A stretch of 64,000 nucleotides of DNA from Alphaproteobacteria bacterium LSUCC0684. GTDB lineage: Bacteria > Pseudomonadota > Alphaproteobacteria > Puniceispirillales > UBA1172. Under the pieces are notes generated by a model. The model did not search any database and was not told where the DNA came from. It worked only from the letters and a program-made list of their open reading frames with translations. This document shows positions 44,246 through 53,672 of this stretch, one piece after another. Location of the stretch: NCBI GenBank assembly GCA_041228335.1, contig CP166130.1:186001-250000 (forward strand). The letters run 5' to 3'. Each line of letters begins with the position of its first letter. Position 1 is the stretch's first letter. Both the position numbers and the translations under genes were made by a program.

Positions 44246-44839
44246 ATGACAGCGTGGATTTCCATGATCAGCGATGCCGATGCAAGTCCGGCCCTTGTTG
44301 AGGTGCTGGAAATGGCGAGAACACCGCATGGCACGGTGGACAATGTTATGCGGGTACACAGCCACCGCCCGAGCACAATGCGAGGCCATATCGTTCTGTA
44401 TCGAGCTGTCCTGCATGATGACAGCAACACCATCCCGACCTGGTTTCAGGAAGTTATCAGCAGCTATGTTTCCATCCTTAATGACTGCGCCTATTCGCTA
44501 GCCAATCACTGGAAAAACGCCGCCCATCTTATTGGTAATGCCGAGCGTTCGGATACTATCCGCAAGGCACTGGATGCCCGAACCCCCGAAGCTGCTTTTG
44601 ACGGTGCTGAACTGGCCATGCTACGCTATGCTGAAAAACTGACACTTGCGCCAGCAACAATGACCGAGGATGATATCCTTGCCATGCGTGATGCAGGTAT
44701 GGATGACGGAGCCATTCTGGAGGCTAACCAGATCATCTGCTATTTCAACTATGTCAACCGAAGCCTGAACGGCCTCGGCGTTACCACCGCCGGTGATATT
44801 GTCGGCTACTATAAGGAAGGCCAGCCAAAAGGAGCGTGA
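44246..44839 (+). CDS. Carboxymuconolactone decarboxylase/AhpD-fold protein
   Basis: This 197-residue protein of the peroxidase-related CMD family has the core helix pair EVISSYVSILNDCAYSLANH. The usual redox motif is C-x-x-C with a following His; here the second cysteine is Ser (CAYS), so classical AhpD peroxidase chemistry is unlikely. A decarboxylase or isomerase-like role in ring-fission chemistry is possible. It is followed one base later by the 2-oxoglutarate oxygenase gene. ATG 44246 follows GAGAAAGGG. Confidence 0.82.
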   Translation: MTAWISMISDADASPALVEVLEMARTPHGTVDNVMRVHSHRPSTMRGHIVLYRAVLHDDSNTIPTWFQEVISSYVSILNDCAYSLANHWKNAAHLIGNAERSDTIRKALDARTPEAAFDGAELAMLRYAEKLTLAPATMTEDDILAMRDAGMDDGAILEANQIICYFNYVNRSLNGLGVTTAGDIVGYYKEGQPKGA

Positions 44840-44840
44840 A

Positions 44841-45809
44841 ATGGGGTATGCAACTGCAAAGCCACTTGATCCCAAACTGATCCCGGTTATTGATGTAACG
44901 CCTCTGCGTGATGGCAGTGATCCGGTATCGGTTGCACGCCAGTTGCATCAGGCAAGCCAGCAACTTGGTTTCATCTATATCACCGGCCACGGCATTCCTG
45001 ACGAAGCCATAGATAATCTGCGTAATACAGCGATGGATTTCTTTACCGCTGATGAGGCCCATAAAGAACCCGTGCGGGTATCAGACCGTCATCGCGGCTG
45101 GATCAGCACTGGCGGGGCAAAGATGTATGATGATGCCAAACCTGACCGCAAGGAAAGTTTTCTCTGGGGATATCAGGATAAAGATGGCAGGACGATGGAA
45201 GATCATGCCCTTCGCGGGGCTAATCAATGGCCGGAATTCCTGCCTCAACTCGAACACCACGCTATGGCATGGTTTGAACACAGCCACCGGCTTGCCGCTG
45301 AACTGATGGCAGGCTTTGCCATTGGTCTGGGGCTTGAGAATGATTTCTTCCTCCGCCAGACAGCACGTCCCTTGAGCCGCTGCTCGCTTGTCTATTATCC
45401 TGATCAGCCACCGGAACTGGGAGAGGATCAGTTCGGGGTCGGCCCGCATACCGATTTCGGGGTGCTCACCGTACTCTGCCAGGATAGCGTCGGCGGCTTG
45501 CAGGTTCAGGATGTCAATGGCGACTGGATAGAGGCCCCGCCCATAGAAGGCAGCATGATTGTCAATGTCGGTGATCTGCTACATCGCTGGACCGAAGGAG
45601 CTTATAAATCAACACCGCACCGGGTGATCAATTCTTCGGGCCGCGAACGCTTGTCGCTGGTGCTGGCATGGGACCCGGAGCCTGAAACAATGATTGATGC
45701 CAGTGCCGTTACCGGCAAGCCAGCCAGCGAAGATCCCATCAGTTGTGGTGATTACCTGATCTGGCGATTCAATCGCGCTTTTGCCTATCGCCAGCAAAAA
45801 AAGGGGTAG
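44841..45809 (+). CDS. 2-oxoglutarate/Fe(II)-dependent oxygenase (isopenicillin N synthase-like)
   Basis: This 322-residue oxygenase of the IPNS/2OG family has an N-terminal DIOX_N region (IPVIDVTPLRDGSDP and GFIYITGHGIPDEAID), the iron ligands His and Asp in GPHTDFGVLTVL (about residue 200), the distal His in KSTPHRVI (about 257), and the co-substrate Arg in RLSLVLAW. It would hydroxylate or oxidatively demethylate a small molecule. GGAGCGTGAA precedes ATG 44841. Confidence 0.9.
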   Translation: MGYATAKPLDPKLIPVIDVTPLRDGSDPVSVARQLHQASQQLGFIYITGHGIPDEAIDNLRNTAMDFFTADEAHKEPVRVSDRHRGWISTGGAKMYDDAKPDRKESFLWGYQDKDGRTMEDHALRGANQWPEFLPQLEHHAMAWFEHSHRLAAELMAGFAIGLGLENDFFLRQTARPLSRCSLVYYPDQPPELGEDQFGVGPHTDFGVLTVLCQDSVGGLQVQDVNGDWIEAPPIEGSMIVNVGDLLHRWTEGAYKSTPHRVINSSGRERLSLVLAWDPEPETMIDASAVTGKPASEDPISCGDYLIWRFNRAFAYRQQKKG

Positions 45810-45816
45810 ACGGCAA

Positions 45817-46881
45817 ATGTGTCAGGCACTCGCCACAAGAGGAGCGGATAACCTGATCGATAGCTGTCTTGGCCAGATAAATGGCAAGATAATCGGCTTG
45901 ATCGCTGAACGGCCTGAACTGGGCTGGTATGATGCCGCCATTGCCGATGTGCTGGAAGAACGCATTACCGACAGAGGCGGGATCTGCCGTCGTCTTGCCA
46001 GCAATGGTCCGGCGAATGAAACCGACCCTCGGATCACCGCTCTCGAAACTGAGGTGGACGCTCTGGTCTTTCTCTGCCGCAGTGGTGATCAGGGACGTTT
46101 TGAGCGCAAGACCGAAGCAAAACCTGTTGTTATGTGCTATGCGCGCAACGCCGCTATGCTTGCCAGCCCATTTGGGCTCGTTCCGCATGACAATATGGTC
46201 AGGCTGAAAAAAGAAATTGACCGTTTATGCATGCAAGCCGAGCAGATTGAGATTACCTGCCCGTTGGGAACCTATCTTGTTGGCAATGTGGCCGTACCAC
46301 CGCACGAACAAGAAGGCCTTCAGGAAGTTGGCATCAAGCGCTTTCCCATGTCGGTTCCGCAACCGCTTGGCTGTGCCGGGTTTGCTGGTAAGGTTGTCAT
46401 CCGAGGTAATCTGACAACCACCGGATCCCGAGTCTATGAGCCAGCAGTGTTGCACCTGGAGGATGCTTTAACCATAACACTTGATGGTCATGTGATGGCT
46501 TCCATAGAAGGAAGTAAGGCTGATCAAGAGAGATTTCACCAACATTATTATCATGTCGCCGAAACCTTTGGGTTGGAGCCGTTTTATGTCCATTCTTTTC
46601 ATGCCGGAATCCACCCCGGGCTGGAACCAGCGAAGGTCTCCTCCAAAGATGCTGATTACTGGGCCAATACAGTCTTTGGCAGCCCGCATTATCTGCATTT
46701 TCACACCTGTGGTGTGACACCACCCGGTGAAATATGCTGGATGATTGCCGAGCCGACGATCCGTCTAGATGGCGTTGCTCTCTGGCAGCAAGGTATATTG
46801 CAACCGATGGCGTTTAATGACCTTGCAGCGGTACTAGAAAAATCCCAAATGCTCCAAGATATCTTCTTGAAGCAAATCTAG
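45817..46881 (+). CDS. Putative NicX/M29-like metalloprotein
   Basis: This 354-residue protein shows a C-terminal pattern of metal-ligand type: FGLEPFYVHSFHAGIHPG at about 255-272 and HYLHFHTCG at about 290, then EICWMIAEPTIRLDG. Length and spacing recall 2,5-dihydroxypyridine 5,6-dioxygenase (NicX, about 350 residues, His/His/Asp iron site), which shares the aminopeptidase M29 fold. The sequence match I can make by eye is weak. In this oxygenase-rich cluster a ring-opening dioxygenase is an attractive but unproven role. The ATG at 45817 is preferred since the earlier frame overlaps the upstream gene. Confidence 0.5.
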   Translation: MCQALATRGADNLIDSCLGQINGKIIGLIAERPELGWYDAAIADVLEERITDRGGICRRLASNGPANETDPRITALETEVDALVFLCRSGDQGRFERKTEAKPVVMCYARNAAMLASPFGLVPHDNMVRLKKEIDRLCMQAEQIEITCPLGTYLVGNVAVPPHEQEGLQEVGIKRFPMSVPQPLGCAGFAGKVVIRGNLTTTGSRVYEPAVLHLEDALTITLDGHVMASIEGSKADQERFHQHYYHVAETFGLEPFYVHSFHAGIHPGLEPAKVSSKDADYWANTVFGSPHYLHFHTCGVTPPGEICWMIAEPTIRLDGVALWQQGILQPMAFNDLAAVLEKSQMLQDIFLKQI

Positions 46882-47579
46882 AGCCCTGTGTTCATCTGAT
46901 AGCCGGCATGAAACACCAGTCGGACGGTGGTAAGCGCGGTATCGTGATCCCAGGTTGTACGTTCAATTTCAAAGAGAGCCTTGTTTTCTTTTGTATCCAA
47001 AAGCTCTGCCTGCTCAATGCTGGCATTGAGCGCTCTGAATACGATATCGCCATGGGTATACGGGATGCTTTGCAAAAGCCATTCATTGGCACTTATAGTA
47101 TCAAATTTCATCGACAAAACCTCAGGTAGCGCAATGCAGTTGATCCAGCGGTCTTCAATTACATAGGGTTTATTATCGGCGGTATGAAGAGCAACTGCAT
47201 GAAGCAGAAATGTGTTCTCCTCTAGCCCAAATCGAGCTTTGATCCATTCCGGCGCTGCTTCAACTTCCTGATGATGAAGATGATACCTGTAGGCTTTGTT
47301 GCTGGCTTCAATTTCCTTTCTGATGAGTGGTATCTGCAGCGTGGCTTTACTTATCGGATGAAGTGCCACGCGCGTGCCAGCTTTGCGTCGGCGGTCAAGC
47401 AGGCCGTTACTTGCAAGGGTCTGCAGGGCCCGATTGACCGTCACGCGAGCGCAACCGAACTCGATGGCAAGATCTGCCTCATTTGGGATGGATTGGCCCG
47501 GTTTCCACTCACGGGTGTAAATCCGGCGTTCAACTTCGGCCATAACTGCCTGCCAGTTTGTTAGCGAGTGTCGCGTCAT
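46878..47579 (-). CDS. hutC: Histidine utilization repressor HutC (GntR family)
   Basis: This 233-residue GntR/HutC-type regulator has the winged helix IYTREWKPGQSIPNEADLAI, then FGCARVTVNRALQTLASNGL, and a UTRA effector domain (IEDRWINCIALPEVLSMKFD, and ALFEIERTTWDHD). HutC proteins are relieved by urocanate. The gene follows hutF by 9 bases in the same direction. Two likely operators are at 48983-48996 and 53637-53650. Its end overlaps the convergent NicX-like gene by 4 bases. Confidence 0.92.
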   Translation of the reverse strand: MTRHSLTNWQAVMAEVERRIYTREWKPGQSIPNEADLAIEFGCARVTVNRALQTLASNGLLDRRRKAGTRVALHPISKATLQIPLIRKEIEASNKAYRYHLHHQEVEAAPEWIKARFGLEENTFLLHAVALHTADNKPYVIEDRWINCIALPEVLSMKFDTISANEWLLQSIPYTHGDIVFRALNASIEQAELLDTKENKALFEIERTTWDHDTALTTVRLVFHAGYQMNTGL

Positions 47580-47588
47580 TTTCAGTCC

Positions 47589-48959
47589 TCAAAGACGATC
47601 ACGAAGGCTGGCTAACACGCCCTGATAAGCCTTGGAAATTTGTTCACGGGCAATATGACGCCCCCCTGAAACCACATGGCGACCCGCTGACCAAACTTCC
47701 TGAACCAGTCGATCGTCTCCAGCAAAGATGAAACTGTCAAGAATGACATCACCTTCCAGATCGCAGGTTTCAACACCAAAGTGGTCAAGAGCCGTCAGGT
47801 CAGCCCAGAACCCGGGAGCAATCTTCCCTGTATGTCGTCCCGCAGCTTGCGCCCCGCCCAATACCGCTGCCTCAAAGATGCGGCGGCCGGTCGACCGTGC
47901 CGAAGTTGCAAGGGCGGCGCGTGTACGGTCGCGAAGTCGCTGTGAATATTCGAGGCTACGCAACTCCTCCGAGAGAGAAATCCGGATATTTGAATCAGAG
48001 CCTATCGCGATTTGCCCGCCGGAACCCAGCCAGTTAACTCCGTCAAAAATTCCATCACCAAGACTGGCTTCGGTAATCGGACAAAGTCCTGCTACGGCAC
48101 CCGTCTGTGCAAGGCCAGAGGTTTCATGAGGCAACATCTGCGTGCAGTGGATGAAACAGCAATCCTTCCCTGGTTCGATATTATCAATCACCCACTCCAC
48201 AGGGCGGTTTCCAAGATAGTGCAGAACTTCATCTACCTCAGCTGTCTGTTCGGCCAGGTGCATGTGAAATGGCCCGCCTGCAGCAAGGGCACGGGTTTGC
48301 GCAAAACTATCTTTTGCAACGGCGCGAAGGCTGTGTGGAGCAACGCCGAAACCGGCATCAGGTGTTAGTCTGGCGAGTATTGGCTGCACATCCCCACATA
48401 GCATCGCAAATTCATCAGGGTCATTCCGAAAGCGGATTTGGCCCCTTGTCAGTTCCCGCCCGTCGCACCCTCCGAATTGATAATGAACGGGTAAGAGAAC
48501 AAGGCCGATGCCGCTGTGGCTGGCGGCGGCGACAATTCTTTGTGCCATTTCGGCACGATTTTCATATCGAGTTCCATCCGGCGCATGATGCAGATAATGA
48601 AATTCAACGCATGTCGCATATCCGGCTTCCAGCATTTCCATCTGTACCATGGCGGCAATTGCTTCTACATGATCTGGGGTTAATTGATCAAGAAAGCGAT
48701 ACATCAATTCACGCCAGGTCCAGAAACTATCCTGCGGGTTGTTGCCACGGCGTTCGGTAAGCCCGGCCATGGCACGCTGAAAGGCGTGACTGTGAATATT
48801 AACCGGCGCCGGCAACAGGCACGGAACATGTGCATCTGCAGCAGAACTGGCAGCGTCCTGTTTCACTTCAGCGATGCGCCCATCATTGCCGATCTTTACT
48901 TGTATATTTTGCTGCCAGCCGTCAGGGAGGAGCGCAATTTCAGCCTGAATTATAGTCAT
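47589..48959 (-). CDS. hutF: Formimidoylglutamate deiminase HutF
   Basis: This 456-residue amidohydrolase converts N-formimidoyl-L-glutamate to N-formyl-L-glutamate plus ammonia, step four of the five-step histidine pathway. It has the metal motif PVNIHSHAFQRAMAGLTERRG at about 52-72, FHMHLAEQTAEVDEVL, and GSDSNIRISLSEELRSLEYS near the C-terminus. ATG 48957-48959 opens the conserved MTIIQAEIALLPDGW; the longer frame from 49112 runs through the promoter and the start of hutI. It is divergent from hutI. Confidence 0.93.
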   Translation of the reverse strand: MTIIQAEIALLPDGWQQNIQVKIGNDGRIAEVKQDAASSAADAHVPCLLPAPVNIHSHAFQRAMAGLTERRGNNPQDSFWTWRELMYRFLDQLTPDHVEAIAAMVQMEMLEAGYATCVEFHYLHHAPDGTRYENRAEMAQRIVAAASHSGIGLVLLPVHYQFGGCDGRELTRGQIRFRNDPDEFAMLCGDVQPILARLTPDAGFGVAPHSLRAVAKDSFAQTRALAAGGPFHMHLAEQTAEVDEVLHYLGNRPVEWVIDNIEPGKDCCFIHCTQMLPHETSGLAQTGAVAGLCPITEASLGDGIFDGVNWLGSGGQIAIGSDSNIRISLSEELRSLEYSQRLRDRTRAALATSARSTGRRIFEAAVLGGAQAAGRHTGKIAPGFWADLTALDHFGVETCDLEGDVILDSFIFAGDDRLVQEVWSAGRHVVSGGRHIAREQISKAYQGVLASLRDRL

Positions 48960-48970
48960 GTTGATTACTG

Positions 48971-49000
48971 TTGACAGATTATTATGTGTGTACATATAAA
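48971..49000 (+). promoter_or_regulatory. hutF/hutI divergent promoter with HutC-type operator
   Basis: On the plus strand a TTGACA box (48971-48976) and a TATAAA box (48995-49000), 18 bases apart, form a good sigma-70 promoter for hutI. Between them lies the palindrome TATGT-GTGT-ACATA at 48983-48996. The same half-sites occur before the transporter operon at 53637-53650. A repressor bound here would block both divergent genes. Confidence 0.7.
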
Positions 49001-49029
49001 TTAAAGTACCAGTTAACACAAGGTCTCCA

Positions 49030-50274
49030 ATGCAGACACTGATAACAAATGCAAAAATTGCAACACTGGATGCCCCGATAGTTACCAGGACAGAAAGCGA
49101 TGTATCCGGCAATCCATTTGGATTGATATCAAGCGGCTACCTTGTCATTGAAGATGGCCTGATCAGTAGTCTTGGTCCCATGGCAGCAATGCCTCCAGCG
49201 CTTGCCAGGAACCGGTCGGCGAACTGTCTTGATGCGGGTGGCCGACTGCTTACCCCGGCCTTGATCGATTGCCACACGCATATCGTACATGGCGGCAACC
49301 GTGCGACAGAGTTCGAGATGCGCCTGAATGGCGCCAGCTATGCTGAAATAGCAAGGGCCGGAGGAGGCATTGTTTCCACCGTTCGAGAAACCCGCGCCTT
49401 GTCGGTTTCAGAACTTGTTGAAACGGCATTGCCGCGTGTAAATGCATTATTGGCTGAAGGGGTTTGCCTTATCGAGGTAAAATCAGGCTACGGCCTTGAT
49501 ATGGATACCGAGTTACGGATGCTGCGGGCAGCGAGGATGCTTGCGGATGAATGCCCCTTGCGTGTTGTAACCAGCTTTCTTGGGGCGCACGCAATGCCGT
49601 CAGATTTTGGCGGGCAACCCGAAGACTATATTAATGATATATGCATACCTGCGTTACACGCTGCCCATGCGGAAGGGCTTGTTGATGCGGTTGACGGGTT
49701 CTGTGAATCGATCGCCTTTTCGGCGGAACAACTTGCGCCATTATTTGCCACTGCACGGCAATTAGGCCTGCCGGTAAAACTGCATGCAGAACAGTTGTCG
49801 CGATGTGGTGGCACCTTGCTTGCGACGCAACATGGGGCGCTTTCCGTTGATCATGTTGAATATGCAAGCGAAGAGGATGTTTTAGCTATGGCTGCGGCGG
49901 GAAGTGTGGCTGTATTGCTGCCAGGCGCCTTTTATACGCTACGCGAAACACAAAGCCCTCCGGTGGGTCTTTTCCGCAAGCATGATGTACCCATGGCTCT
50001 TGCGACGGACGCCAATCCTGGCTCCTCGCCTATGACCTCGATTCTGCTGGCGATGAATATGGGATGCACGCTTTTCGGCCTTACCCCGGCCGAGGCATTG
50101 GCAGGTGTGACCCGCAATGCGGCGAGGGCGTTGGGCCTGAGCGATACCGGAATTATCCGTCCGGGGTTGAGGGCCGATCTTGCTCTCTGGGATGTCGCGC
50201 AGCCGGCAGAACTTTCCTATCGGATTGGCTTGAACCCTCTTCACCTCCGCCTGTTTGCCGGTCAGATAGCATGA
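49030..50274 (+). CDS. hutI: Imidazolonepropionase HutI
   Basis: This 414-residue enzyme hydrolyses 4-imidazolone-5-propanoate to N-formimidoyl-L-glutamate. It has the family signature [22 protein letters not shown] at about 77-98, [19 protein letters not shown], the KSGYGLD segment, KLHAEQLS and [10 protein letters not shown]. It starts with AAGGTCTCC before ATG 49030 and overlaps hutH by 4 bases (ATGA), so both are translated together. Confidence 0.95.
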   Translation: MQTLITNAKIATLDAPIVTRTESDVSGNPFGLISSGYLVIEDGLISSLGPMAAMPPALARNRSANCLDAGGRLLTPALIDCHTHIVHGGNRATEFEMRLNGASYAEIARAGGGIVSTVRETRALSVSELVETALPRVNALLAEGVCLIEVKSGYGLDMDTELRMLRAARMLADECPLRVVTSFLGAHAMPSDFGGQPEDYINDICIPALHAAHAEGLVDAVDGFCESIAFSAEQLAPLFATARQLGLPVKLHAEQLSRCGGTLLATQHGALSVDHVEYASEEDVLAMAAAGSVAVLLPGAFYTLRETQSPPVGLFRKHDVPMALATDANPGSSPMTSILLAMNMGCTLFGLTPAEALAGVTRNAARALGLSDTGIIRPGLRADLALWDVAQPAELSYRIGLNPLHLRLFAGQIA

Positions 50275-51806
50275 TTACTCTGGTGCCAGGTCAGGTCACG
50301 TTGTCTCAGCTTGAGCAGATCTGGCGAGGTGAAGACCGAATTTCATTGCATCATGATGCCCGGGCTCCGGTTGAAGCTGCGCAAGCTCTTGTCAGAAAAG
50401 CAGCACAAGGCAAGGATGCCATCTATGGGATCAATACAGGGTTTGGCAAACTGGCCCATATGGTTATTCCCGCTGATCAGACGGCGAAACTTCAGCACAA
50501 TCTGGTTCTGTCCCATTGTTGTGGCGTGGGTGAGATGCTTGATGCTGCAACAACCCGGCTGATGATGGCACTCAAGCTCATCTCGCTGGGGCGCGGGGCG
50601 TCCGGCGTCAGTTGGGATACGGTGATGATGATAGAAAATATGATCAATGCCGGCGTTCTGCCATGTATTCCTGCTCAGGGTTCGGTTGGGGCATCTGGCG
50701 ATCTGGCGCCACTTGCCCATATGGCCGCTGTGATGATCGGCGCGGGCGAAGCCATGAAAGACGATAGCGTGATGACCGGTAATATCGCGCTACAGGCGGC
50801 CGGGCTTGAGCCGTTGGTGCTCGGGCCGAAGGAAGGTCTGGCCCTGATTAATGGCACACAATTCTCTACCGCATGCGCATTGGCCGGACTCTTCGAAGCC
50901 TGGCGTAATGCGAGCGCATGTGTGGTCACCGCAGCGTTGTCAACAGACGCAATCATGGGGTCAACAACACCACTCGTGGATGAGATCCATACTCTGCGTG
51001 GACATTCGGGCCAGATCGAAGTCGCCCGGGCACAGCGGGAGATCATGAAGGGCTCGGAAATCCGCGAAAGTCATCGCGCGGACGATACGCGTGTTCAGGA
51101 TCCATACTGCATTCGTTGCCAGCCACAGGTCACCGGTGCCGCGATAGACATTCTTGCATTTGCTGGCCGGACGCTGGAAAACGAAGCCAATGCGGTCACC
51201 GACAACCCTATTGTTCTTGTGAAGGAAGGTCGGATTGTTTCAGGAGGTAATTTTCATGCTGAGCCGGTTGCTTTCGCTGCCGACCAGATAGCTCTCGCTG
51301 TGGCTGAGATAGGTTCGATAGCCCAACGGCGGGTCGCTCTAATGGTTGATCCATCCCTTAGTTTTGACTTGCCGCCTTTTCTGACCCCTGAGCCTGGCCT
51401 GAATTCCGGCTTTATGATTGCAGAAGTGACAAGTGCCGCCCTGATGAGTGAAAACCGGCATCTTGCCAACCCCTGTTCAACCGACAGCACCCCGACTTCA
51501 GCCAATCAGGAAGACCATGTCAGCATGGCGGCACATGCCGCATATCGATTGCGCCGGATGACCGCAAATCTTAACATGATTCTTGGCATTGAACTCATCT
51601 GCGCCGTTCAGGGGATTGAATTCAGGAAACCGTTGAAAACCAGCCCAAAGCTTCAATCTGTTATCGCCACCGTCAGGCAGGTGATTAGCCCTCTTGAAGA
51701 AGACCGTTATCTTGCATCAGATCTTGAGAAGGCCGCCGACTTGATCGCCAATGGCAGAATTGTCGAAGGGCTTGACCTGTCGCCTTATATTCAGGGTTCG
51801 GTGTAA
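50271..51806 (+). CDS. hutH: Histidine ammonia-lyase HutH
   Basis: This 511-residue enzyme removes ammonia from L-histidine to give urocanate. The self-made MIO cofactor comes from Ala-Ser-Gly in [15 protein letters not shown] (about residues 142-144). Other hallmarks are [28 protein letters not shown] and [17 protein letters not shown]. The true start is ATG 50271, overlapping the hutI stop; the in-frame extension upstream lies inside hutI. Confidence 0.96.
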   Translation: MITLVPGQVTLSQLEQIWRGEDRISLHHDARAPVEAAQALVRKAAQGKDAIYGINTGFGKLAHMVIPADQTAKLQHNLVLSHCCGVGEMLDAATTRLMMALKLISLGRGASGVSWDTVMMIENMINAGVLPCIPAQGSVGASGDLAPLAHMAAVMIGAGEAMKDDSVMTGNIALQAAGLEPLVLGPKEGLALINGTQFSTACALAGLFEAWRNASACVVTAALSTDAIMGSTTPLVDEIHTLRGHSGQIEVARAQREIMKGSEIRESHRADDTRVQDPYCIRCQPQVTGAAIDILAFAGRTLENEANAVTDNPIVLVKEGRIVSGGNFHAEPVAFAADQIALAVAEIGSIAQRRVALMVDPSLSFDLPPFLTPEPGLNSGFMIAEVTSAALMSENRHLANPCSTDSTPTSANQEDHVSMAAHAAYRLRRMTANLNMILGIELICAVQGIEFRKPLKTSPKLQSVIATVRQVISPLEEDRYLASDLEKAADLIANGRIVEGLDLSPYIQGSV

Positions 51807-51833
51807 TCTTTAAGACAGTAAGAGGAGCGTGAA

Positions 51834-53498
51834 ATGCAGAACAGTCGTCATAATATCCGTGATGTAATCCCCCCAACAGGGGCAGAAATTTCTGCCAAAA
51901 GCTGGCTGACCGAAGCCCCAATGCGGATGCTTATGAACAATTTGCACCCGGATGTTGCCGAGAATCCGCATGCACTCGTTGTCTATGGCGGTATCGGCAG
52001 GGCTGCGCGCACCTGGGAAGATTTTGACATGATTGTTGCATCGCTTCGAAATTTGGAAGCCGACCAGACACTGCTGGTGCAATCAGGCAAACCGGTTGGA
52101 GTTTTCCGCACCCATAAAGACGCACCACGGGTGCTTATTGCCAATTCGAATCTGGTGCCTCATTGGGCAAATTGGGAACATTTCAATGAACTCGACAAGC
52201 GTGGTCTTGCCATGTATGGGCAGATGACGGCCGGATCCTGGATTTATATTGGAACTCAAGGGATCGTTCAGGGAACCTACGAGACCTTCGTTGAGGCCGG
52301 GCGTCAGCATTACGATGGAAACCTGAAAGGGCGTTGGATTTTGACTGCCGGTCTGGGCGGCATGGGCGGTGCCCAGCCACTTGCAGCGGTGATGGCCGGG
52401 GCGTGCTGTCTGGCGGTCGAATGTGACGAGGCACGCGTGGATTTTCGCCTGCGTACGCGATATGTTGACGAGAAGACCCACTCCCTGGATGAAGCGTTAT
52501 CCCTTATTGATCGCTGGACAACCGCTGGTGAGGCTAAATCCGTTGCCCTTATCGGCAATGCTGCAGATATATTTGTGGAGTTGGTCAAGAGGGGGGTAAG
52601 GCCCGATATCGTGACTGATCAGACATCAGCCCATGATCCACTTCACGGGTATCTGCCCCAGGGCTGGACCGTGGCCAAATGGCGAGACATGCAGGAAAAA
52701 AGCCCGAAAGAAGTCGAGGCGGCGGCGCGGGCGTCGATGAAAACCCATGTCGCAGCCATGGTTGATTTCTGGAATGCGGGCGTTCCAACCCTCGATTACG
52801 GCAACAATATTCGACAGGTTGCTTCTGATGAGGGATTGGAGACAGCTTTCAGTTTTCCCGGTTTTGTGCCTGCCTATATCAGACCATTATTCTGCCGAGG
52901 TATAGGGCCATTCCGTTGGTGCGCTCTTTCCGGCGATCCTGAAGACATCTACAAGACCGACGCCAAGGTCAAGGAACTGGTGGATGATCCACATTTGCAT
53001 AATTGGTTGGATATGGCGCGTGAACGTATAGCCTTTCAGGGGCTGCCGGCCCGAATTTGTTGGGTAGGATTAGGCGTGCGCCACCGCCTCGGACTTGCCT
53101 TTAATGAAATGGTCAGGAACGGCGAGTTGTCCGCCCCGGTCGTAATCGGACGGGATCATCTGGACAGTGGCTCGGTCGCCTCACCTAACCGTGAGACCGA
53201 AGCCATGAAAGATGGATCGGATGCCGTTTCAGATTGGCCGCTGCTCAACGCGCTTTTAAACACGGCGAGCGGAGCTACCTGGGTTTCGCTGCACCATGGT
53301 GGCGGCGTAGGAATGGGTTTCTCCCAACACGCAGGTATGGTCATTTGTTGTGATGGCAGTCTTGATGCCGACAGGCGAATTGAAAATGTCTTGTGGAATG
53401 ATCCGGCAAGCGGTGTCATGCGCCACGCTGATGCCGGGTATGAGGATGCCTTGGCCTGTGCTCGTGAACACAAGTTGAATCTGCCCTCAATCCTATAG
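51834..53498 (+). CDS. hutU: Urocanate hydratase HutU
   Basis: This 554-residue NAD+-dependent enzyme converts urocanate to imidazolonepropionate. It has the NAD-binding [17 protein letters not shown] at about 172-188, [23 protein letters not shown], the Cys-containing [12 protein letters not shown] and the C-terminal [20 protein letters not shown]. Length matches the family. It lies 27 bases after hutH with a GAGGAGCGTGAA site. Confidence 0.97.
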   Translation: MQNSRHNIRDVIPPTGAEISAKSWLTEAPMRMLMNNLHPDVAENPHALVVYGGIGRAARTWEDFDMIVASLRNLEADQTLLVQSGKPVGVFRTHKDAPRVLIANSNLVPHWANWEHFNELDKRGLAMYGQMTAGSWIYIGTQGIVQGTYETFVEAGRQHYDGNLKGRWILTAGLGGMGGAQPLAAVMAGACCLAVECDEARVDFRLRTRYVDEKTHSLDEALSLIDRWTTAGEAKSVALIGNAADIFVELVKRGVRPDIVTDQTSAHDPLHGYLPQGWTVAKWRDMQEKSPKEVEAAARASMKTHVAAMVDFWNAGVPTLDYGNNIRQVASDEGLETAFSFPGFVPAYIRPLFCRGIGPFRWCALSGDPEDIYKTDAKVKELVDDPHLHNWLDMARERIAFQGLPARICWVGLGVRHRLGLAFNEMVRNGELSAPVVIGRDHLDSGSVASPNRETEAMKDGSDAVSDWPLLNALLNTASGATWVSLHHGGGVGMGFSQHAGMVICCDGSLDADRRIENVLWNDPASGVMRHADAGYEDALACAREHKLNLPSIL

Positions 53499-53600
53499 AC
53501 CAAAGGCATGTCAATCATGATGATCTGATCTTCCTCGCCCGGCCGCAATCAATAGAGTGGACTGGTTGATTGGATTAGCAGAAACGAGGCGGCTTGGTTC

Positions 53601-53650
53601 TTGACCGGTCCATTGGATAGTGCTTAAATTAATTATTATGTGCATACATA
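53601..53650 (+). promoter_or_regulatory. Promoter and HutC-type operator before the Liv-type operon
   Basis: TTGACC (53601-53606) and TTAAAT (53624-53629) with a 17-base spacer form a plausible promoter. Directly downstream, 53637-53650 reads TATGT-GCAT-ACATA, with the half-sites and flank (ATTATGTG) of the hutF/hutI operator. This places the importer under the same repressor. The 174-base gap otherwise holds nothing coding. Confidence 0.65.
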
Positions 53651-53672
53651 AAGCCTTTATTGGGAGGAGACG

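Noticed and set aside
47589-49112. A membrane-anchored N-terminal extension of HutF
   Set aside because: The extra 51 codons run through the divergent promoter and the start of hutI. The family start is at ATG 48959.
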